From: Rossellomorea sp. AcN35-11
GTDB lineage: Bacteria; Bacillota; Bacilli; Bacillales; Bacillaceae_B
Direction of reading: 5' to 3'
Assembly: GCA_030388825.1 (NCBI GenBank)
Contig: CP128835.1
Location: forward strand, 3,342,001 to 3,406,000
Length of the DNA stretch: 64,000 nucleotides
A program made the position numbers and the translations under genes. Position 1 is the stretch's first letter; the number at the start of each line of letters is the position of its first letter. The notes beneath the pieces are model-generated. The model saw only the letters and a list, made by a program, of their open reading frames with translations, ran no database searches and was not told the origin of the DNA. Positions 8,177-17,430 of this stretch are shown piece after piece.

Positions 8177-9075
8177 GAAGAACTCTCCTTCCCTGAATCA
8201 AAATCTTCCTCTAATAATTGAGAAAGAACATTCGCCAAAATCTGTCCTGCAGTCTTAGGCGCTACGATTCCAGGCAATCCAGGCGCCAACAATGCTTTAA
8301 TCCCTCGCTTTTCCGCATAACGGAAATCTGTCCCTCCAGGCTTTGAAGCCAAATCGATGATTAATGTATGAGCCGGCATTTTGGCTATCACAGCAGCTTT
8401 CACAATATGCACCGGTATGGTATTGATACATATATCACAATCCTCTACCTCTTTTTCCAGGCTATCTAAGTGAAATGGCTCCAATCCCATTTCGGTTACC
8501 CTGGCAAGATGCTCGCTTTTGCGAACGCCAACCTTCACTTTTCCGCCTAAATGATGGAACGTTCTGGCTACACTCATACCCACTCTCCCGAGACCCAATA
8601 TCACAATGGTCGATCCATGAATGGTAAAGTCTGTATGTTGAATAGCCATCATAATCGTTCCCTCTACTGTGGGTATGGAATTATAAATGGCAACATCGTC
8701 CCTCTCAAACAATTGAACAAGTTTCCGCTTCGTTATAGACATGATTTCATCCAAATACTTATTACTAATTCCTGAATAGATCGTACAGTGCTCTGGCGTC
8801 TGAGACACGATTTCTTCTGTTAAAATGATTTTTTCTTTAGAAAATATCGTATCAATTTCCCCTTGTAGATTCGTGCCGGGTACAGGTAAGATGATGGCAT
8901 CGATTATGGAAAAGTCCACTTCATCGAGCTTTTCCTTCGAAGCCCCTGTAAAGGCATGATCCAGTTGTTCAAAACCAACGAGCGATATCTTAGCATCAAG
9001 CTCCGTAAGCTTTCGAATAATCTCAAGTTGTCGGGCATCTCCGCCTAGAACTGCGATCTGCATTCCGGTCAGCAT
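8173..9075 (-). CDS. dpaA: Dipicolinate synthase subunit A
   Basis: A 300-residue dehydrogenase subunit (formerly SpoVFA) of dipicolinate synthase, needed for spore heat resistance. An N-terminal domain opens with MQIAVLGGDARQLEI, and a Rossmann nucleotide-binding loop VILGLGRVGMSVART sits near residue 160. The C-terminal ALLAPGLPGIVAPKTAG is strongly conserved. I chose ATG 9075: AGGTG lies nine bases upstream, and the alternative GTG at 9087 would overlap that site. A sigma-K-type promoter precedes it. Confidence 0.93.
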   Translation of the reverse strand: MLTGMQIAVLGGDARQLEIIRKLTELDAKISLVGFEQLDHAFTGASKEKLDEVDFSIIDAIILPVPGTNLQGEIDTIFSKEKIILTEEIVSQTPEHCTIYSGISNKYLDEIMSITKRKLVQLFERDDVAIYNSIPTVEGTIMMAIQHTDFTIHGSTIVILGLGRVGMSVARTFHHLGGKVKVGVRKSEHLARVTEMGLEPFHLDSLEKEVEDCDICINTIPVHIVKAAVIAKMPAHTLIIDLASKPGGTDFRYAEKRGIKALLAPGLPGIVAPKTAGQILANVLSQLLEEDFDSGKESSS

Positions 9076-9131
9076 CACTGATTTCACCTACTTTAACATA
9101 ATCGCTATTCTAAATCCCTTTTCACTTCAAC

Positions 9132-9159
9132 AGTGTATGTAGCTCTTACCTAATGGGTG
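9132..9159 (-). promoter_or_regulatory. Candidate sigma-K promoter of dpaA-dpaB
   Basis: The minus strand has CACC (9156-9159), 16 bases, then CATACACT (9132-9139), a full match to the sigma-K pattern mACm-N16-CATAnnnT. The predicted start near 9125 leaves about 50 bases to the dpaA ATG. Known spoVF expression in the mother cell under sigma-K fits. No good sigma-A boxes lie in the same gap. Confidence 0.7.
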
Positions 9160-9210
9160 AGTATAAAAGCAAATGGAACCGTGATAGTAAATGTCTGATG
9201 ACTTTTATTC

Positions 9211-9239
9211 AAAAAAAAAACGGGGCAGCCCCGTTTTTT
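9211..9239 (-). terminator. Terminator overlapping the ymxH stop codon
   Basis: CGGGG-CAG-CCCCG (9221-9233) is flanked by six A:T pairs and followed on the minus strand by a long U run (revcomp of ten A at 9211-9220). The ymxH TAA (9238-9240) lies in the upstream A tract. The symmetric flanks mean it could also act in the plus direction. Confidence 0.93.
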
Positions 9240-9471
9240 AATCTTCCGATACTTCAAGTATGATCATATCTGCTCCAATTGTCCGAATTTGATGCCAGGG
9301 CACCCTGATCTCCCCCCCTTGCTTTCGCAGCCATTTCCCTGTCGGAATGATAAGTGCATTGATGCTCCCTGATTTATCATTGAATTCAAGATCCGTTTGC
9401 CCAAGTACCCCAAGACGTTCTGCTTTTTTGTAGTCCACAATCTCTTTACCACTTAACTCACTTAACCTCAT
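9238..9471 (-). CDS. ymxH: YlmC/YmxH family PRC-barrel sporulation protein
   Basis: A 77-residue PRC-barrel-like protein beginning MRLSELSGKEIVDYKKAERL, of the YlmC/YmxH family that recurs in endospore formers; the molecular function is unknown. I place the start at ATG 9471, which has GGAGGGATCA directly upstream; the frame extends 29 codons further but without a site. It sits between mlpA and dpaA, each boundary marked by a terminator, so it is probably transcribed alone. Confidence 0.88.
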   Translation of the reverse strand: MRLSELSGKEIVDYKKAERLGVLGQTDLEFNDKSGSINALIIPTGKWLRKQGGEIRVPWHQIRTIGADMIILEVSED

Positions 9472-9563
9472 GTTGATCCCTCCATAAATTGAGCTCTGTA
9501 GTACAATGTATACACTGTCCAGTTTTTTTAGAAGGATTTCTTGGCACATTTTCAGCAAACATG

Positions 9564-9593
9564 TAAAAAAGCAGACCTTTTACAGCCTGCTTT
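9564..9593 (-). terminator. Terminator after mlpA
   Basis: AAAGCAG (9587-9593 complement) pairs with CTGCTTT across a 12-base loop and is followed by a run of U (9564-9570 complement), starting seven bases past the mlpA stop. Confidence 0.85.
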
Positions 9594-9599
9594 AACCAG

Positions 9600-10841
9600 T
9601 TAATTTCTAATATTCTGAGGAAGTTTTCCTTCAGGGCTTATGATTGATAATGCATAATCATCCGTAAAGATGTCCTTGGCCAGATGATTTACCTTATCCA
9701 TTGTTACACCATCAATCTCTTCAACGATCTCATCAAGGGTTCTGTGCCTTTTCAGAAGCAATTCATTCTTTCCGTTACGGCTCATACGGCTGTTTGTGCT
9801 TTCTAGACTGAGCATCAGATTCCCTTTGAGCTGTTCTTTGCTATTCAGTAATTCTTTTGAGGTGATACCTTCCGCTTTTAAGGCTTGCAAGGTGCTGTCG
9901 ATCGTATCAAACAATTGATCTAATTGATTTGCGCCTGTTCCTCCATAGATCGTCACCATTCCGCTATCTTCATAAGCGGAGTGATAAGAAAATACAGAGT
10001 AAGCAAGTCCCCTTTGCTCGCGGACTTCTTGAAACAAGCGGGATGACATACTTCCTCCCAATACGTTATTTAATACAATCAGATTATAGATGTCTGGATG
10101 GCCGATCTGCAATCCGTCAAAACCAAGACACAAATGAGCTTGCTCCGTATCTTTTTTTCGAGTCAGCTTATTGGTCTGAAAAGCCGGTTTGACCCGGTCT
10201 TCAGGTCCTTTACCACCTTCATAGGATCCAAATAACTTTTCTACTTCTTTGATGAATGTTTCATTTACATTTCCTGCCACAGATACCACTACTTGATCAG
10301 GGGTATACATGTCATGCATATATTCTTTTAATTTAGCCTGATTGAAGGAGTCCAAAGTTTCTTCCGTTCCGAGAATCGGGTATCCTAGCGGATGCTCTTC
10401 ATAAACTGCTTTGCTGAGCAGGTCATGAACGATATCGTCAGGTGTGTCTTCATACATTTTAATCTCTTCATACACCACATTTTTCTCCTTATTCAGTTCC
10501 TCTTCTATATAAGTAGAGTTAAAGAACATATCAGAAAGTGTATGTAATGCGTAATCTGCATGATTGTCCAATACTTTGGCATAGTAACAGGTATATTCCT
10601 TTGATGTAAAAGCATTTACCTGTCCGCCGATACTATCAAAAGACTCGGCAATTTCCCGGGCTGTCTTTGTTTTAGTCCCTTTAAAGAACATATGTTCCAG
10701 GAAGTGGGAAATCCCATTGTTTTGTTCCGTTTCATTTCTTGACCCTGTTGCAATCCAGACTCCTATCGCTACTGAGCGGACATGAGGGATTTCTTCCAGC
10801 ACGATTCTCAGTCCATTTTGGCATGTATACTTCTTAATCAA
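9600..10841 (-). CDS. mlpA: M16 family zinc peptidase MlpA
   Basis: A 413-residue pitrilysin/processing-peptidase-like enzyme (also ymxG). The inverted zinc motif is HFLEH (His46, Glu49, His50) and the third ligand region is NVVYEEIKMYED about 70 residues later. The second half contains GGSMSSRLFQEVREQRGLAY, the typical substrate-binding segment of the inactive repeat. Known substrates in Bacillus are uncertain; the family processes peptides. TTG start at 10841 with AGGAGG upstream. It follows ylxY closely. Confidence 0.92.
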   Translation of the reverse strand: MIKKYTCQNGLRIVLEEIPHVRSVAIGVWIATGSRNETEQNNGISHFLEHMFFKGTKTKTAREIAESFDSIGGQVNAFTSKEYTCYYAKVLDNHADYALHTLSDMFFNSTYIEEELNKEKNVVYEEIKMYEDTPDDIVHDLLSKAVYEEHPLGYPILGTEETLDSFNQAKLKEYMHDMYTPDQVVVSVAGNVNETFIKEVEKLFGSYEGGKGPEDRVKPAFQTNKLTRKKDTEQAHLCLGFDGLQIGHPDIYNLIVLNNVLGGSMSSRLFQEVREQRGLAYSVFSYHSAYEDSGMVTIYGGTGANQLDQLFDTIDSTLQALKAEGITSKELLNSKEQLKGNLMLSLESTNSRMSRNGKNELLLKRHRTLDEIVEEIDGVTMDKVNHLAKDIFTDDYALSIISPEGKLPQNIRN

Positions 10842-10885
10842 AAAACTTCCTCCTATTCATGGTGCAAACTTACTGCTTCTTCTTA

Positions 10886-11875
10886 CTATTTCCTTGGCCC
10901 GGATGAATTATCGGCGTCCAATAAAATACGTTCCTCTTTAACCAGGCTTGAAACCGTACCCAGCCTCAAATCTTTTCCTTTTATTTGAAGAATCAACGAA
11001 TTGAGTGAATTGGCAGTAGAAGCTGTTGGATGCATGAGAACAATAGCCCCTTTATGCATTTTCCTCATCACACGATCGATTAAGACGTCAGGCTGAGGTT
11101 TTTGCCAATCCACAGTATCCACACTCCACAAAATGGTTCTCATCTGCATGTCATGTGCAATCTCTACCACTTCATCCCTGTAGCTTCCGCTAGGTGGAGC
11201 AAACCACTTCACTGTTTCACCAGTCGTAACCTCAATAATCTCATTCGTCTTCTTCATTTCTTCTCTTATCTTACCTGAATGTAGCGTTTTCATATCAGGA
11301 TGTGAATATGAATGATTTCCTACCTCATGTCCCGCATCCACGATCATCTTCGCTAAATCCGGATTATTCTTAACCCATCTCCCCTCTAAAAAGAAGGTAG
11401 CATATACTTGATGCTTTTTCAAAGTTGCCAGCATATCAGGAATAAATTCATTTCCCCAGGCTACATTTATGATAAAGGATACCATGGGTTTATCTGGATT
11501 TCCCCTGTATAAGGGAGATGCGGGCAAATCAGGCAAGTGCTTCTCCGGTGGAACTTGCTTGTAGATCAGCTTGTCTTCATTGAACGACTTTTCCTTTTTC
11601 ATATTATTTAGAGATGCTTCCACATCCACCTTTATTCCATTATAACCAGGTGTTGCTTTCCAAACAGTATCTATCATAGCATCTTTTGCCGGAATTTCCC
11701 TTGATTTAGCTTCTTCCCTTATTCTTCGTGTTAAATCACTGGTTTCGCTTACTCCGCTCACTTCCAGCGATTCCTGCTTTAACCTTGTGAGATACTGATC
11801 TGATAAAGGGTTCTCAACCACGACTATAGTCAGAATAGCAATTAGACTGATTCCAATCAAGTATTTTTTTCCCAT
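10886..11875 (-). CDS. ylxY: YlxY, sporulation-associated polysaccharide deacetylase-like protein
   Basis: A 329-residue exported or membrane-anchored protein (hydrophobic segment KYLIGISLIAILTIVVV near the N terminus) with a NodB-type deacetylase domain from about residue 125. The His motif HSYSHP is kept, but the usual TFDDG catalytic aspartates are replaced by INVAWG and the RxPxG motif by APPSGSY. Activity is therefore doubtful, as for the YlxY family generally to my knowledge. Start ATG 11875 has GGAAGGTGG upstream. A repeat element separates it from pnp. Confidence 0.88.
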   Translation of the reverse strand: MGKKYLIGISLIAILTIVVVENPLSDQYLTRLKQESLEVSGVSETSDLTRRIREEAKSREIPAKDAMIDTVWKATPGYNGIKVDVEASLNNMKKEKSFNEDKLIYKQVPPEKHLPDLPASPLYRGNPDKPMVSFIINVAWGNEFIPDMLATLKKHQVYATFFLEGRWVKNNPDLAKMIVDAGHEVGNHSYSHPDMKTLHSGKIREEMKKTNEIIEVTTGETVKWFAPPSGSYRDEVVEIAHDMQMRTILWSVDTVDWQKPQPDVLIDRVMRKMHKGAIVLMHPTASTANSLNSLILQIKGKDLRLGTVSSLVKEERILLDADNSSGPRK

Positions 11876-11928
11876 ACATGTCCACCTTCCTTCTCCTAAA
11901 ACATATGAAGAAAAAGGACATGGTAGAA

Positions 11929-12066
11929 CAAAAGCGCAGGCTGCTCGCCCAGAGGCGACAAGCATAAGGAGGAGCTGTCGGAAAGGCGCTCTTTGCCTTT
12001 CTGGCAGGTTTTCCTTATGCCCTCGAGCCTCTAGCCGCCGGAGCTGGATGGATCAAAAGCGCAGGC
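11929..12066. repeat. Structured intergenic repeat between pnp and ylxY
   Basis: A GC-rich element bounded by identical 13-base direct repeats CAAAAGCGCAGGC (11929-11941 and 12054-12066). Between them is a long branched hairpin: AGAGGC/GCCTCT (11951, 12027), GCATAAGGA/TCCTTATGC (11962, 12012), CTGTC/GGCAG and AAAGGC/GCCTTT (11975-12007). I recall similar sequences (GACAAGCATAAG.. CTGGAGCTGGA) dispersed in intergenic regions of many Bacillaceae. The direct repeats hint at a unit boundary. No coding potential seen. Confidence 0.6.
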
Positions 12067-12100
12067 GTCCGGGACTGTACAAGATTTCGAAAGTACAGAT

Positions 12101-12146
12101 AAAAAAAGGCCGTCCCCAGGAGATATCACTCCTCACAGGACAGCCT
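12101..12146 (-). terminator. Terminator after pnp
   Basis: AGGCTGTCC pairs with GGACGGCCT (one wobble) around an inner AGGAG/CTCCT helix (12107-12146), followed by seven U (12101-12107 complement). Begins 15 bases past the pnp stop. Confidence 0.88.
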
Positions 12147-12161
12147 GCCAATCTTAAAAGA

Positions 12162-14285
12162 TTATGCCTGGTTTTGTTCTTCTTTTTCGCGCTGTTCTTT
12201 TAAAACGGCTTTTCTTGATAAGTTGACTCTTCCTTGATTATCGATGTCCAGAACCTTAACAAGAATTTCATCACCGATTGCAACGACGTCTTCCACTTTT
12301 CGGATACGCTCTTCTGCAATTTCAGAAATATGGACAAGACCGTCTTTACCACTGAAGATTTCAACAAATGCACCGAATTTTTCAATTCGTTTTACTTTAC
12401 CAAGGTACATTTGTCCTGCTTCAACCTCTCTTACAATATCTTCGATTGTTTTCTTGGCTACTTTGTTCATTTCTTCATCAGTTGAAGAGATGAAGATCGT
12501 TCCATCTTGCTCAATATCAATCTTAACCCCTGTCTCGTCGATGATTTTATTGATTTGTTTACCACTTGGTCCAATAACATCACGGATCTTATCAGGGTTG
12601 ATATGCATCGTTAAGATTTTCGGAGCATATTGTGAAAGACTTGTTCTCGCTTCTCCGATTGTTGCCAGCATGCTATCAAGAATCTGCATTCTTCCTATTT
12701 TAGCTTGTTGAAGTGCTTCTTCAAGGATTTCACGGGAAAGCCCATCAATTTTGATATCCATCTGAAGTGCCGTTACACCTTTAGAAGTACCGGCCACTTT
12801 AAAGTCCATGTCTCCCAGGTGATCTTCCATTCCTTGAATATCTGTCAAGATGGAATAGTTCTCACCAGATTTGATGAGACCCATGGCAATACCGGCTACC
12901 GGTGCTTTAATAGGTACACCCGCATCCATCATCGCCAAGGTGCTCGCACAGATGCTTGCTTGAGAAGTTGAACCATTTGATTCAAGAACTTCTGATACAA
13001 GACGGATTGTATACGGGAAGTCTTTTTCATTTGGAATGATTGGATCCAGTGCTTTTTCCCCTAACGCCCCGTGTCCGATTTCACGACGTCCCGGTCCTCT
13101 GATCGGTCCTGTTTCACCAACGCTGAATTGAGGGAAGTTATAATGATGCATGAATCGTTTAGATTCTTCTATTCCTAGACCATCAAGAACCTGTACATCC
13201 CCTAATGCACCCAATGTACATATGCTTAAAGCTTGTGTTTGGCCTCTTGTGAACAGTCCTGAACCATGCGTTCTCGGTAATAACCCAACCTCTGAAGATA
13301 GTGGACGGATTTCGTCGACTTTACGTCCATCAGGACGAACTTTATCTTCAGTTATCAAGCGGCGGACTTCATTTTTCACAAGCTTGTCCATTACCTTTTT
13401 CACTTGCTTAAGTGTCTCTTCATCCGCTTCTTTCTCTTCTTCAAAAACAGTCATCACTTTATTTTTTACAGCTTTGATGGCTTCTTCACGAGCATGCTTT
13501 TCCTGGACTTGGATCGCCGGGATCAATTCGCTTTCACATAATGAACGAACCTCTGCTTCAATATCCTTATCGAGTTCAGCAAGTTGGATTTCAGATTTCT
13601 CTTTACCGACCTTCGCCACAATTTCTTCTTGGAAGGCAACTAAACGTTTGATTTCTTCATGACCGAACATAATTGCCTCAAGCATAGTCTCCTCCGGCAC
13701 CTCATCTGCACCTGCTTCAACCATATTGATGGCGTCTTTAGTACCTGCGACAGATAAATGAATCTCGCTCTTCTCCAACTGATCGACCGTAGGATTAATG
13801 ATGAATTGTCCATCAATCAGTCCCACTATTACTCCGGCAATCGGACCTTCAAATGGAATATCGGAAACTGATAGAGCCAGTGAAGAACCGAACATAGCCG
13901 CCATTTCAGATGAACAGTTTTGGTCTACACTCATTACAATACTGATAACTTGTACTTCATTACGGAATCCGTCCGCGAACAATGGACGAATTGGACGGTC
14001 AATTAAACGGCTGGCAAGGATCGCTTTTTCACTTGGGCGTCCCTCACGTTTAATGAATCCGCCAGGAATCTTCCCTACTGCATATAATCTTTCCTCATAA
14101 TTGACAGTCAATGGAAAGAAATCCAATGGTTTAGGTTCTTTAGAAGCTGTTGCACTGCTTAATACAGCCGTATCTCCGTATCGCACCATTACCGCACCAT
14201 TCGCTTGTTTGGCAAATTGGCCTACCTCGACCGTTAATTCTCTACCTGCCCAATCGATGGAAAAGGTTTGTTTAGATTGTTCCAT
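12162..14285 (-). CDS. pnp: Polyribonucleotide nucleotidyltransferase (PNPase)
   Basis: A 707-residue phosphorolytic 3'-5' exoribonuclease of the RNA decay machinery. It has two RNase PH domains (about 10-230 and 320-550; the second contains [10 protein letters not shown] and the conserved [22 protein letters not shown] active-site region), a KH domain ([15 protein letters not shown] near 565) and a C-terminal S1 domain ([16 protein letters not shown] near 630). ATG start. Downstream of rpsO as in most bacteria, but rpsO has its own terminator and a long leader precedes pnp. Confidence 0.97.
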   Translation of the reverse strand: MEQSKQTFSIDWAGRELTVEVGQFAKQANGAVMVRYGDTAVLSSATASKEPKPLDFFPLTVNYEERLYAVGKIPGGFIKREGRPSEKAILASRLIDRPIRPLFADGFRNEVQVISIVMSVDQNCSSEMAAMFGSSLALSVSDIPFEGPIAGVIVGLIDGQFIINPTVDQLEKSEIHLSVAGTKDAINMVEAGADEVPEETMLEAIMFGHEEIKRLVAFQEEIVAKVGKEKSEIQLAELDKDIEAEVRSLCESELIPAIQVQEKHAREEAIKAVKNKVMTVFEEEKEADEETLKQVKKVMDKLVKNEVRRLITEDKVRPDGRKVDEIRPLSSEVGLLPRTHGSGLFTRGQTQALSICTLGALGDVQVLDGLGIEESKRFMHHYNFPQFSVGETGPIRGPGRREIGHGALGEKALDPIIPNEKDFPYTIRLVSEVLESNGSTSQASICASTLAMMDAGVPIKAPVAGIAMGLIKSGENYSILTDIQGMEDHLGDMDFKVAGTSKGVTALQMDIKIDGLSREILEEALQQAKIGRMQILDSMLATIGEARTSLSQYAPKILTMHINPDKIRDVIGPSGKQINKIIDETGVKIDIEQDGTIFISSTDEEMNKVAKKTIEDIVREVEAGQMYLGKVKRIEKFGAFVEIFSGKDGLVHISEIAEERIRKVEDVVAIGDEILVKVLDIDNQGRVNLSRKAVLKEQREKEEQNQA

Positions 14286-14600
14286 AAAGTGTGCCCCTCT
14301 CTTTATATATCACTAAAGGGTTTGGCCTGTACCCACCCCGGATAAATAGTCTTATTAATGTAATCTATATCATGCACATGAGTGCCGTTATATTCAGTCT
14401 GAATGAATTACATAAGGAACAATGTAAAAATGAAATGTTCTCTTAATGAATCGGACATTAACTCCAGCTAAGGATTCGTGTAAACTGTTATGTACATATT
14501 ATGTATTTTAGACAAAAACGATCAAAATGAATACTTTACAAGAAGAAAATATTAAAAAATATGTGGGGGATCATACAAAGATTTCCACATATCAAAACTA
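14286..14600 (-). promoter_or_regulatory. pnp leader region with candidate promoters
   Basis: This A/T-rich stretch before pnp holds two possible sigma-A promoters on the minus strand: TTGATC-18-TAATAT (-35 at 14520-14525, -10 at 14496-14501) and TTATGT-17-TATAAC (-35 at 14410-14415, -10 at 14387-14392). Either would give a leader of roughly 95-205 bases. Neither is strong. No open frame or clear RNA fold was seen. The ribosome-binding site is GAGAGGGG just before the ATG. Confidence 0.35.
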
Positions 14601-14626
14601 AAGAAAAAGCGGGACATAATCCCGCT
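14601..14626 (-). terminator. Terminator after rpsO
   Basis: AGCGGGA-TTATG-TCCCGCT (14608-14626) followed by UUUUUCUUU on the minus strand, 13 bases past the rpsO stop. Confidence 0.92.
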
Positions 14627-14638
14627 TCCTTTGTCTGT

Positions 14639-14908
14639 TTATCGACGTAAGCCTAATTTGTTGATTAACTCACGGTAGCGTTGTACATCCTTCTTACGTA
14701 GGTAAGATAATAGATTACGACGGTGACCTACCATTTTCAGAAGACCGCGACGAGAGTGGTGGTCTTTCTTGTGAACGCGTAAGTGATCGTTCAGATTGTT
14801 AATTTCTTCAGTTAGGACAGCAATTTGAACTTCTGGAGATCCAGTATCGTTCTCATGTACTTTGTATTCACTGATAAGTTCGTTTTTACGCTCTTTAGTG
14901 ATAGCCAT
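14639..14908 (-). CDS. rpsO: 30S ribosomal protein S15
   Basis: An 89-residue primary 16S rRNA-binding protein, exactly the usual length. It begins [16 protein letters not shown] and contains the conserved [16 protein letters not shown] and [13 protein letters not shown] segments. I use ATG 14908 with AGGAGGTG eight bases upstream; a GTG three codons earlier overlaps that site. Preceded by a good promoter and a leader of about 90 bases. Confidence 0.97.
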   Translation of the reverse strand: MAITKERKNELISEYKVHENDTGSPEVQIAVLTEEINNLNDHLRVHKKDHHSRRGLLKMVGHRRNLLSYLRKKDVQRYRELINKLGLRR

Positions 14909-15005
14909 CCTTTTCACCTCCTAATGATTTCTTTCAAATCCCCTGTTACTGAGCAACCGTTGGTGAATCGTGATGCCAAGCAAAGGTTCATTTCATACGT
15001 TATTT

Positions 15006-15034
15006 AGAATACTACTCTTTTCAACAAAAATCAA
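15006..15034 (-). promoter_or_regulatory. Candidate sigma-A promoter of rpsO
   Basis: TTGATT (-35, 15029-15034) and TATTCT (-10, 15006-15011) are 17 bases apart. The transcript would have a leader of about 90 bases containing inverted repeats (for example GTTGCTCAGTAAC near 14945-14957), so S15 autoregulation is possible but not shown. Confidence 0.55.
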
Positions 15035-15043
15035 GTATAAACC

Positions 15044-15988
15044 TCAAATTTCCGAAAAGTAGTGAATCGCTTTGTCTTTATCTTTTTGAATTTGCGTGAT
15101 TAATTCCTCTATCCCGGAAAACTTCTGTTCATCCCTTAATCTTTCATACCACTCGATATACACTTCTTCACCATATATCGAAGAGTGAAAATCAAATATA
15201 TGAACTTCAATTGATAGAGAGTATTCATCTGGATTTTTAAATGTAGGCTTATAGCCTATATTACATACCCCGTCGAACCATTTATCATGGATTTTTATCC
15301 TGACGGCATACACACCCACTTTAGGATTCAGATAGTCATCTGCTAATTCAATATTAGCGGTGGGAAAGCCGATTTTTCTGCCTCTCTTATCCCCATGTAT
15401 GACGGTACCTTTCATTTTGAATGGTCTCCCAAGGAGTTGATATACCTTATTTACGTCCCCTTCTTTCAGTCTTTCCCTTATAATGGTTGAACTCACTTTC
15501 ATATCATCATCCGTTAGCTTCGATATCGTTGTGGAGGTAAATTGATCCCGGGAATGAAAAGGAAGAGTTTCCATCGTCCCTTTTCCTAATCTCCCATATG
15601 AGTAGTCGAAGCCGGCAACAACATGCAAAACATTCAGCCCGATAATATATTGATCAACAAAATCCTGTGGAATCAGACTTGCAAATTCAGAAGTAAACCG
15701 GACAATGAATAGATAATCCACTCCCAATTCTTCGATGATTTCTTTCTTATCTTCAAGTGGAGTTATGTAGTGAATATGTTTGTGTTTATGACCCAATACA
15801 ACGGAAGGGTGAGGGTCAAATGTCATGACCGCACTGCAGGATTTTAATTCCTGCGCTTTATCAACCGCTGCCTTAATGACCCTTTGATGGCCTCTGTGAA
15901 CTCCATCGAAGTACCCCAGGGCTAATACAAGGGGGGGAAAATCATTTTTACTAATTGAATGGGGATGATGTACAGTTATCACTTTCAC
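15044..15988 (-). CDS. ribF: Bifunctional riboflavin kinase / FAD synthetase
   Basis: A 314-residue enzyme (ribC in B. subtilis) that makes FMN and FAD from riboflavin. The N-terminal nucleotidyltransferase domain has ALGYFDGVHRGHQ (about 23-35) and MTFDPHPSVVLG; the C-terminal riboflavin kinase domain has HGDKRGRKIGFPTANIEL (from about 197) and the conserved GVYAVRI. GTG start with AAGGTG seven bases upstream. Last gene of the rimP-nusA-infB-truB cluster, 18 bases after truB. Confidence 0.95.
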   Translation of the reverse strand: MKVITVHHPHSISKNDFPPLVLALGYFDGVHRGHQRVIKAAVDKAQELKSCSAVMTFDPHPSVVLGHKHKHIHYITPLEDKKEIIEELGVDYLFIVRFTSEFASLIPQDFVDQYIIGLNVLHVVAGFDYSYGRLGKGTMETLPFHSRDQFTSTTISKLTDDDMKVSSTIIRERLKEGDVNKVYQLLGRPFKMKGTVIHGDKRGRKIGFPTANIELADDYLNPKVGVYAVRIKIHDKWFDGVCNIGYKPTFKNPDEYSLSIEVHIFDFHSSIYGEEVYIEWYERLRDEQKFSGIEELITQIQKDKDKAIHYFSEI

Positions 15989-16006
15989 AGTATTTCACCT
16001 TTTTCA

Positions 16007-16918
16007 CTAGTCGTTGAAAAGCACTTTGACAGGCTTGATTACACCCGGCTTGTCCGGATGACGACGATAGATGGCAATGACCCTGCCTTCATGCTCCATT
16101 ACTACTTCTCTATCTTCCGGCCAATCCTGAGGCTCATCCAAGCGTGCCCCGTTCTTCACTTTCTCTGCTAATGTATCACTAATTACCATTTTCGGCAAAT
16201 GAGAAAGTCCCATTTCAATAGGAAGAAGAAGACCTTGTGGATTTTCATTTTCAACGAAGTTTTTCACATCTTCCAGGGTAAAACAGTCCTCTTTCCTAAA
16301 ACTGGCTGACTGCGTGCGGGTAAGGGCTGACATATGAGCAGGATAACCGAGCCTGCTTCCAATTTCGACAGCAAGGGTCCTCACATAGGTACCTTTGCCA
16401 CAAGCTACTTCAAATGAGAAAGAAGGATGATCCCTGTCCAGTACATCCCAATCCTCAAGTAATTGCAGACTATGGATCTGAACGGTCCTGGACGGCCTCT
16501 CAATTTCAATCCCCTGCCTCGCATACTCGTATAAACGTTTACCATTCACCTTTATGGCTGAATACATAGGAGGGGTTTGGATGATGTCACCTGTTAAGCT
16601 TTTTAGGACCTTTTCTACCTCTGCTCTGGAAATGGTACGGTCCACACGTTGTTGGACAACGGGATCACCCCAGGCGTCTTCTGTTGTAGTAGTACACCCA
16701 AGGGTGACTTCACCCTCATACGTCTTCCCGGAAGCAGTAATATACTCAGCTATCTTCGTCGCTCTTCCTATACATATCGGAAGGACCCCGGAAACTTCCG
16801 GATCAAGGGTTCCCGTGTGCCCTACCTTTTTCGTTCTCAGGAGCTTTCTTAATTTAAATACACAGTCATGTGATGTCATGCCTCGGGGCTTCCACAAGGG
16901 CAGGATCCCATTCATCAT
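16007..16918 (-). CDS. truB: tRNA pseudouridine(55) synthase
   Basis: A 303-residue enzyme forming pseudouridine 55 in the T loop of tRNAs. The catalytic aspartate is in HTGTLDPEVSGVLP (Asp39), and KGTYVRTLA and the C-terminal PUA-like region are present. I place the start at ATG 16918 with GGAGG five bases upstream; the next ATG codon is also possible. A terminator-like hairpin lies between rbfA and truB, so expression may be reduced relative to infB. Confidence 0.95.
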   Translation of the reverse strand: MMNGILPLWKPRGMTSHDCVFKLRKLLRTKKVGHTGTLDPEVSGVLPICIGRATKIAEYITASGKTYEGEVTLGCTTTTEDAWGDPVVQQRVDRTISRAEVEKVLKSLTGDIIQTPPMYSAIKVNGKRLYEYARQGIEIERPSRTVQIHSLQLLEDWDVLDRDHPSFSFEVACGKGTYVRTLAVEIGSRLGYPAHMSALTRTQSASFRKEDCFTLEDVKNFVENENPQGLLLPIEMGLSHLPKMVISDTLAEKVKNGARLDEPQDWPEDREVVMEHEGRVIAIYRRHPDKPGVIKPVKVLFND

Positions 16919-16950
16919 AAATACCTCCACTTCTTTACATTCTTTCACTC

Positions 16951-17000
16951 AAACAAAAGGACTGATCCATTGGAATGGTGCTTCCGTCCGGATCAGTCCT
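16951..17000 (-). terminator. Intra-operon terminator between rbfA and truB
   Basis: A perfect 11-base-pair stem, AGGACTGATCC with GGATCAGTCCT, around a 21-base loop, is followed on the minus strand by UUUUGUUU. It starts only seven bases past the rbfA stop and about 33 bases before truB. The U run is interrupted, so partial read-through is likely. Confidence 0.75.
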
Positions 17001-17006
17001 CTCTTG

Positions 17007-17375
17007 TTACTCTTCTGTATCTTTAGATTCCTCTGGTTCATCTTGAACTCTTCTTAACAAAGATTCAATATGATTACCATAATCAATCGATTCATCAAAC
17101 TCAAAAATAATTTCAGGTGTTTTGCGCAGACGGATCCGCTGTCCTACTTCAGAACGGATGAACCCTTTTGCCTTCGCCAGACCTTTAAGGGTGTTTTCCC
17201 TTTGGTCTTCTCCACCCAGAACGGTAATATACACTTTTGCCTGTTGTAAATCACCGGTTACCTGTACATCTGTAACCGTTACAAAGCCAATGCGTGGATC
17301 CTTTATTTTTCGTCCGATAATATCGCTGAGCTCTTTCTTCATTTGCTCGCCAACACGATTCGCACGATGGCTCAT
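17007..17375 (-). CDS. rbfA: Ribosome-binding factor A
   Basis: A 122-residue KH-fold factor for maturation of the 30S subunit. It begins [20 protein letters not shown] and keeps [13 protein letters not shown] and the [16 protein letters not shown] strand. The chosen ATG (17375) has AGAGGTG six bases upstream; a codon three earlier is less well placed. Follows ylxP and infB as in other Bacillus. Confidence 0.95.
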   Translation of the reverse strand: MSHRANRVGEQMKKELSDIIGRKIKDPRIGFVTVTDVQVTGDLQQAKVYITVLGGEDQRENTLKGLAKAKGFIRSEVGQRIRLRKTPEIIFEFDESIDYGNHIESLLRRVQDEPEESKDTEE

Positions 17376-17430
17376 CAATATCACCTCTTAAATATCAATA
17401 ATGGTTGTAAGTTGAAACATGAGGATGTAT

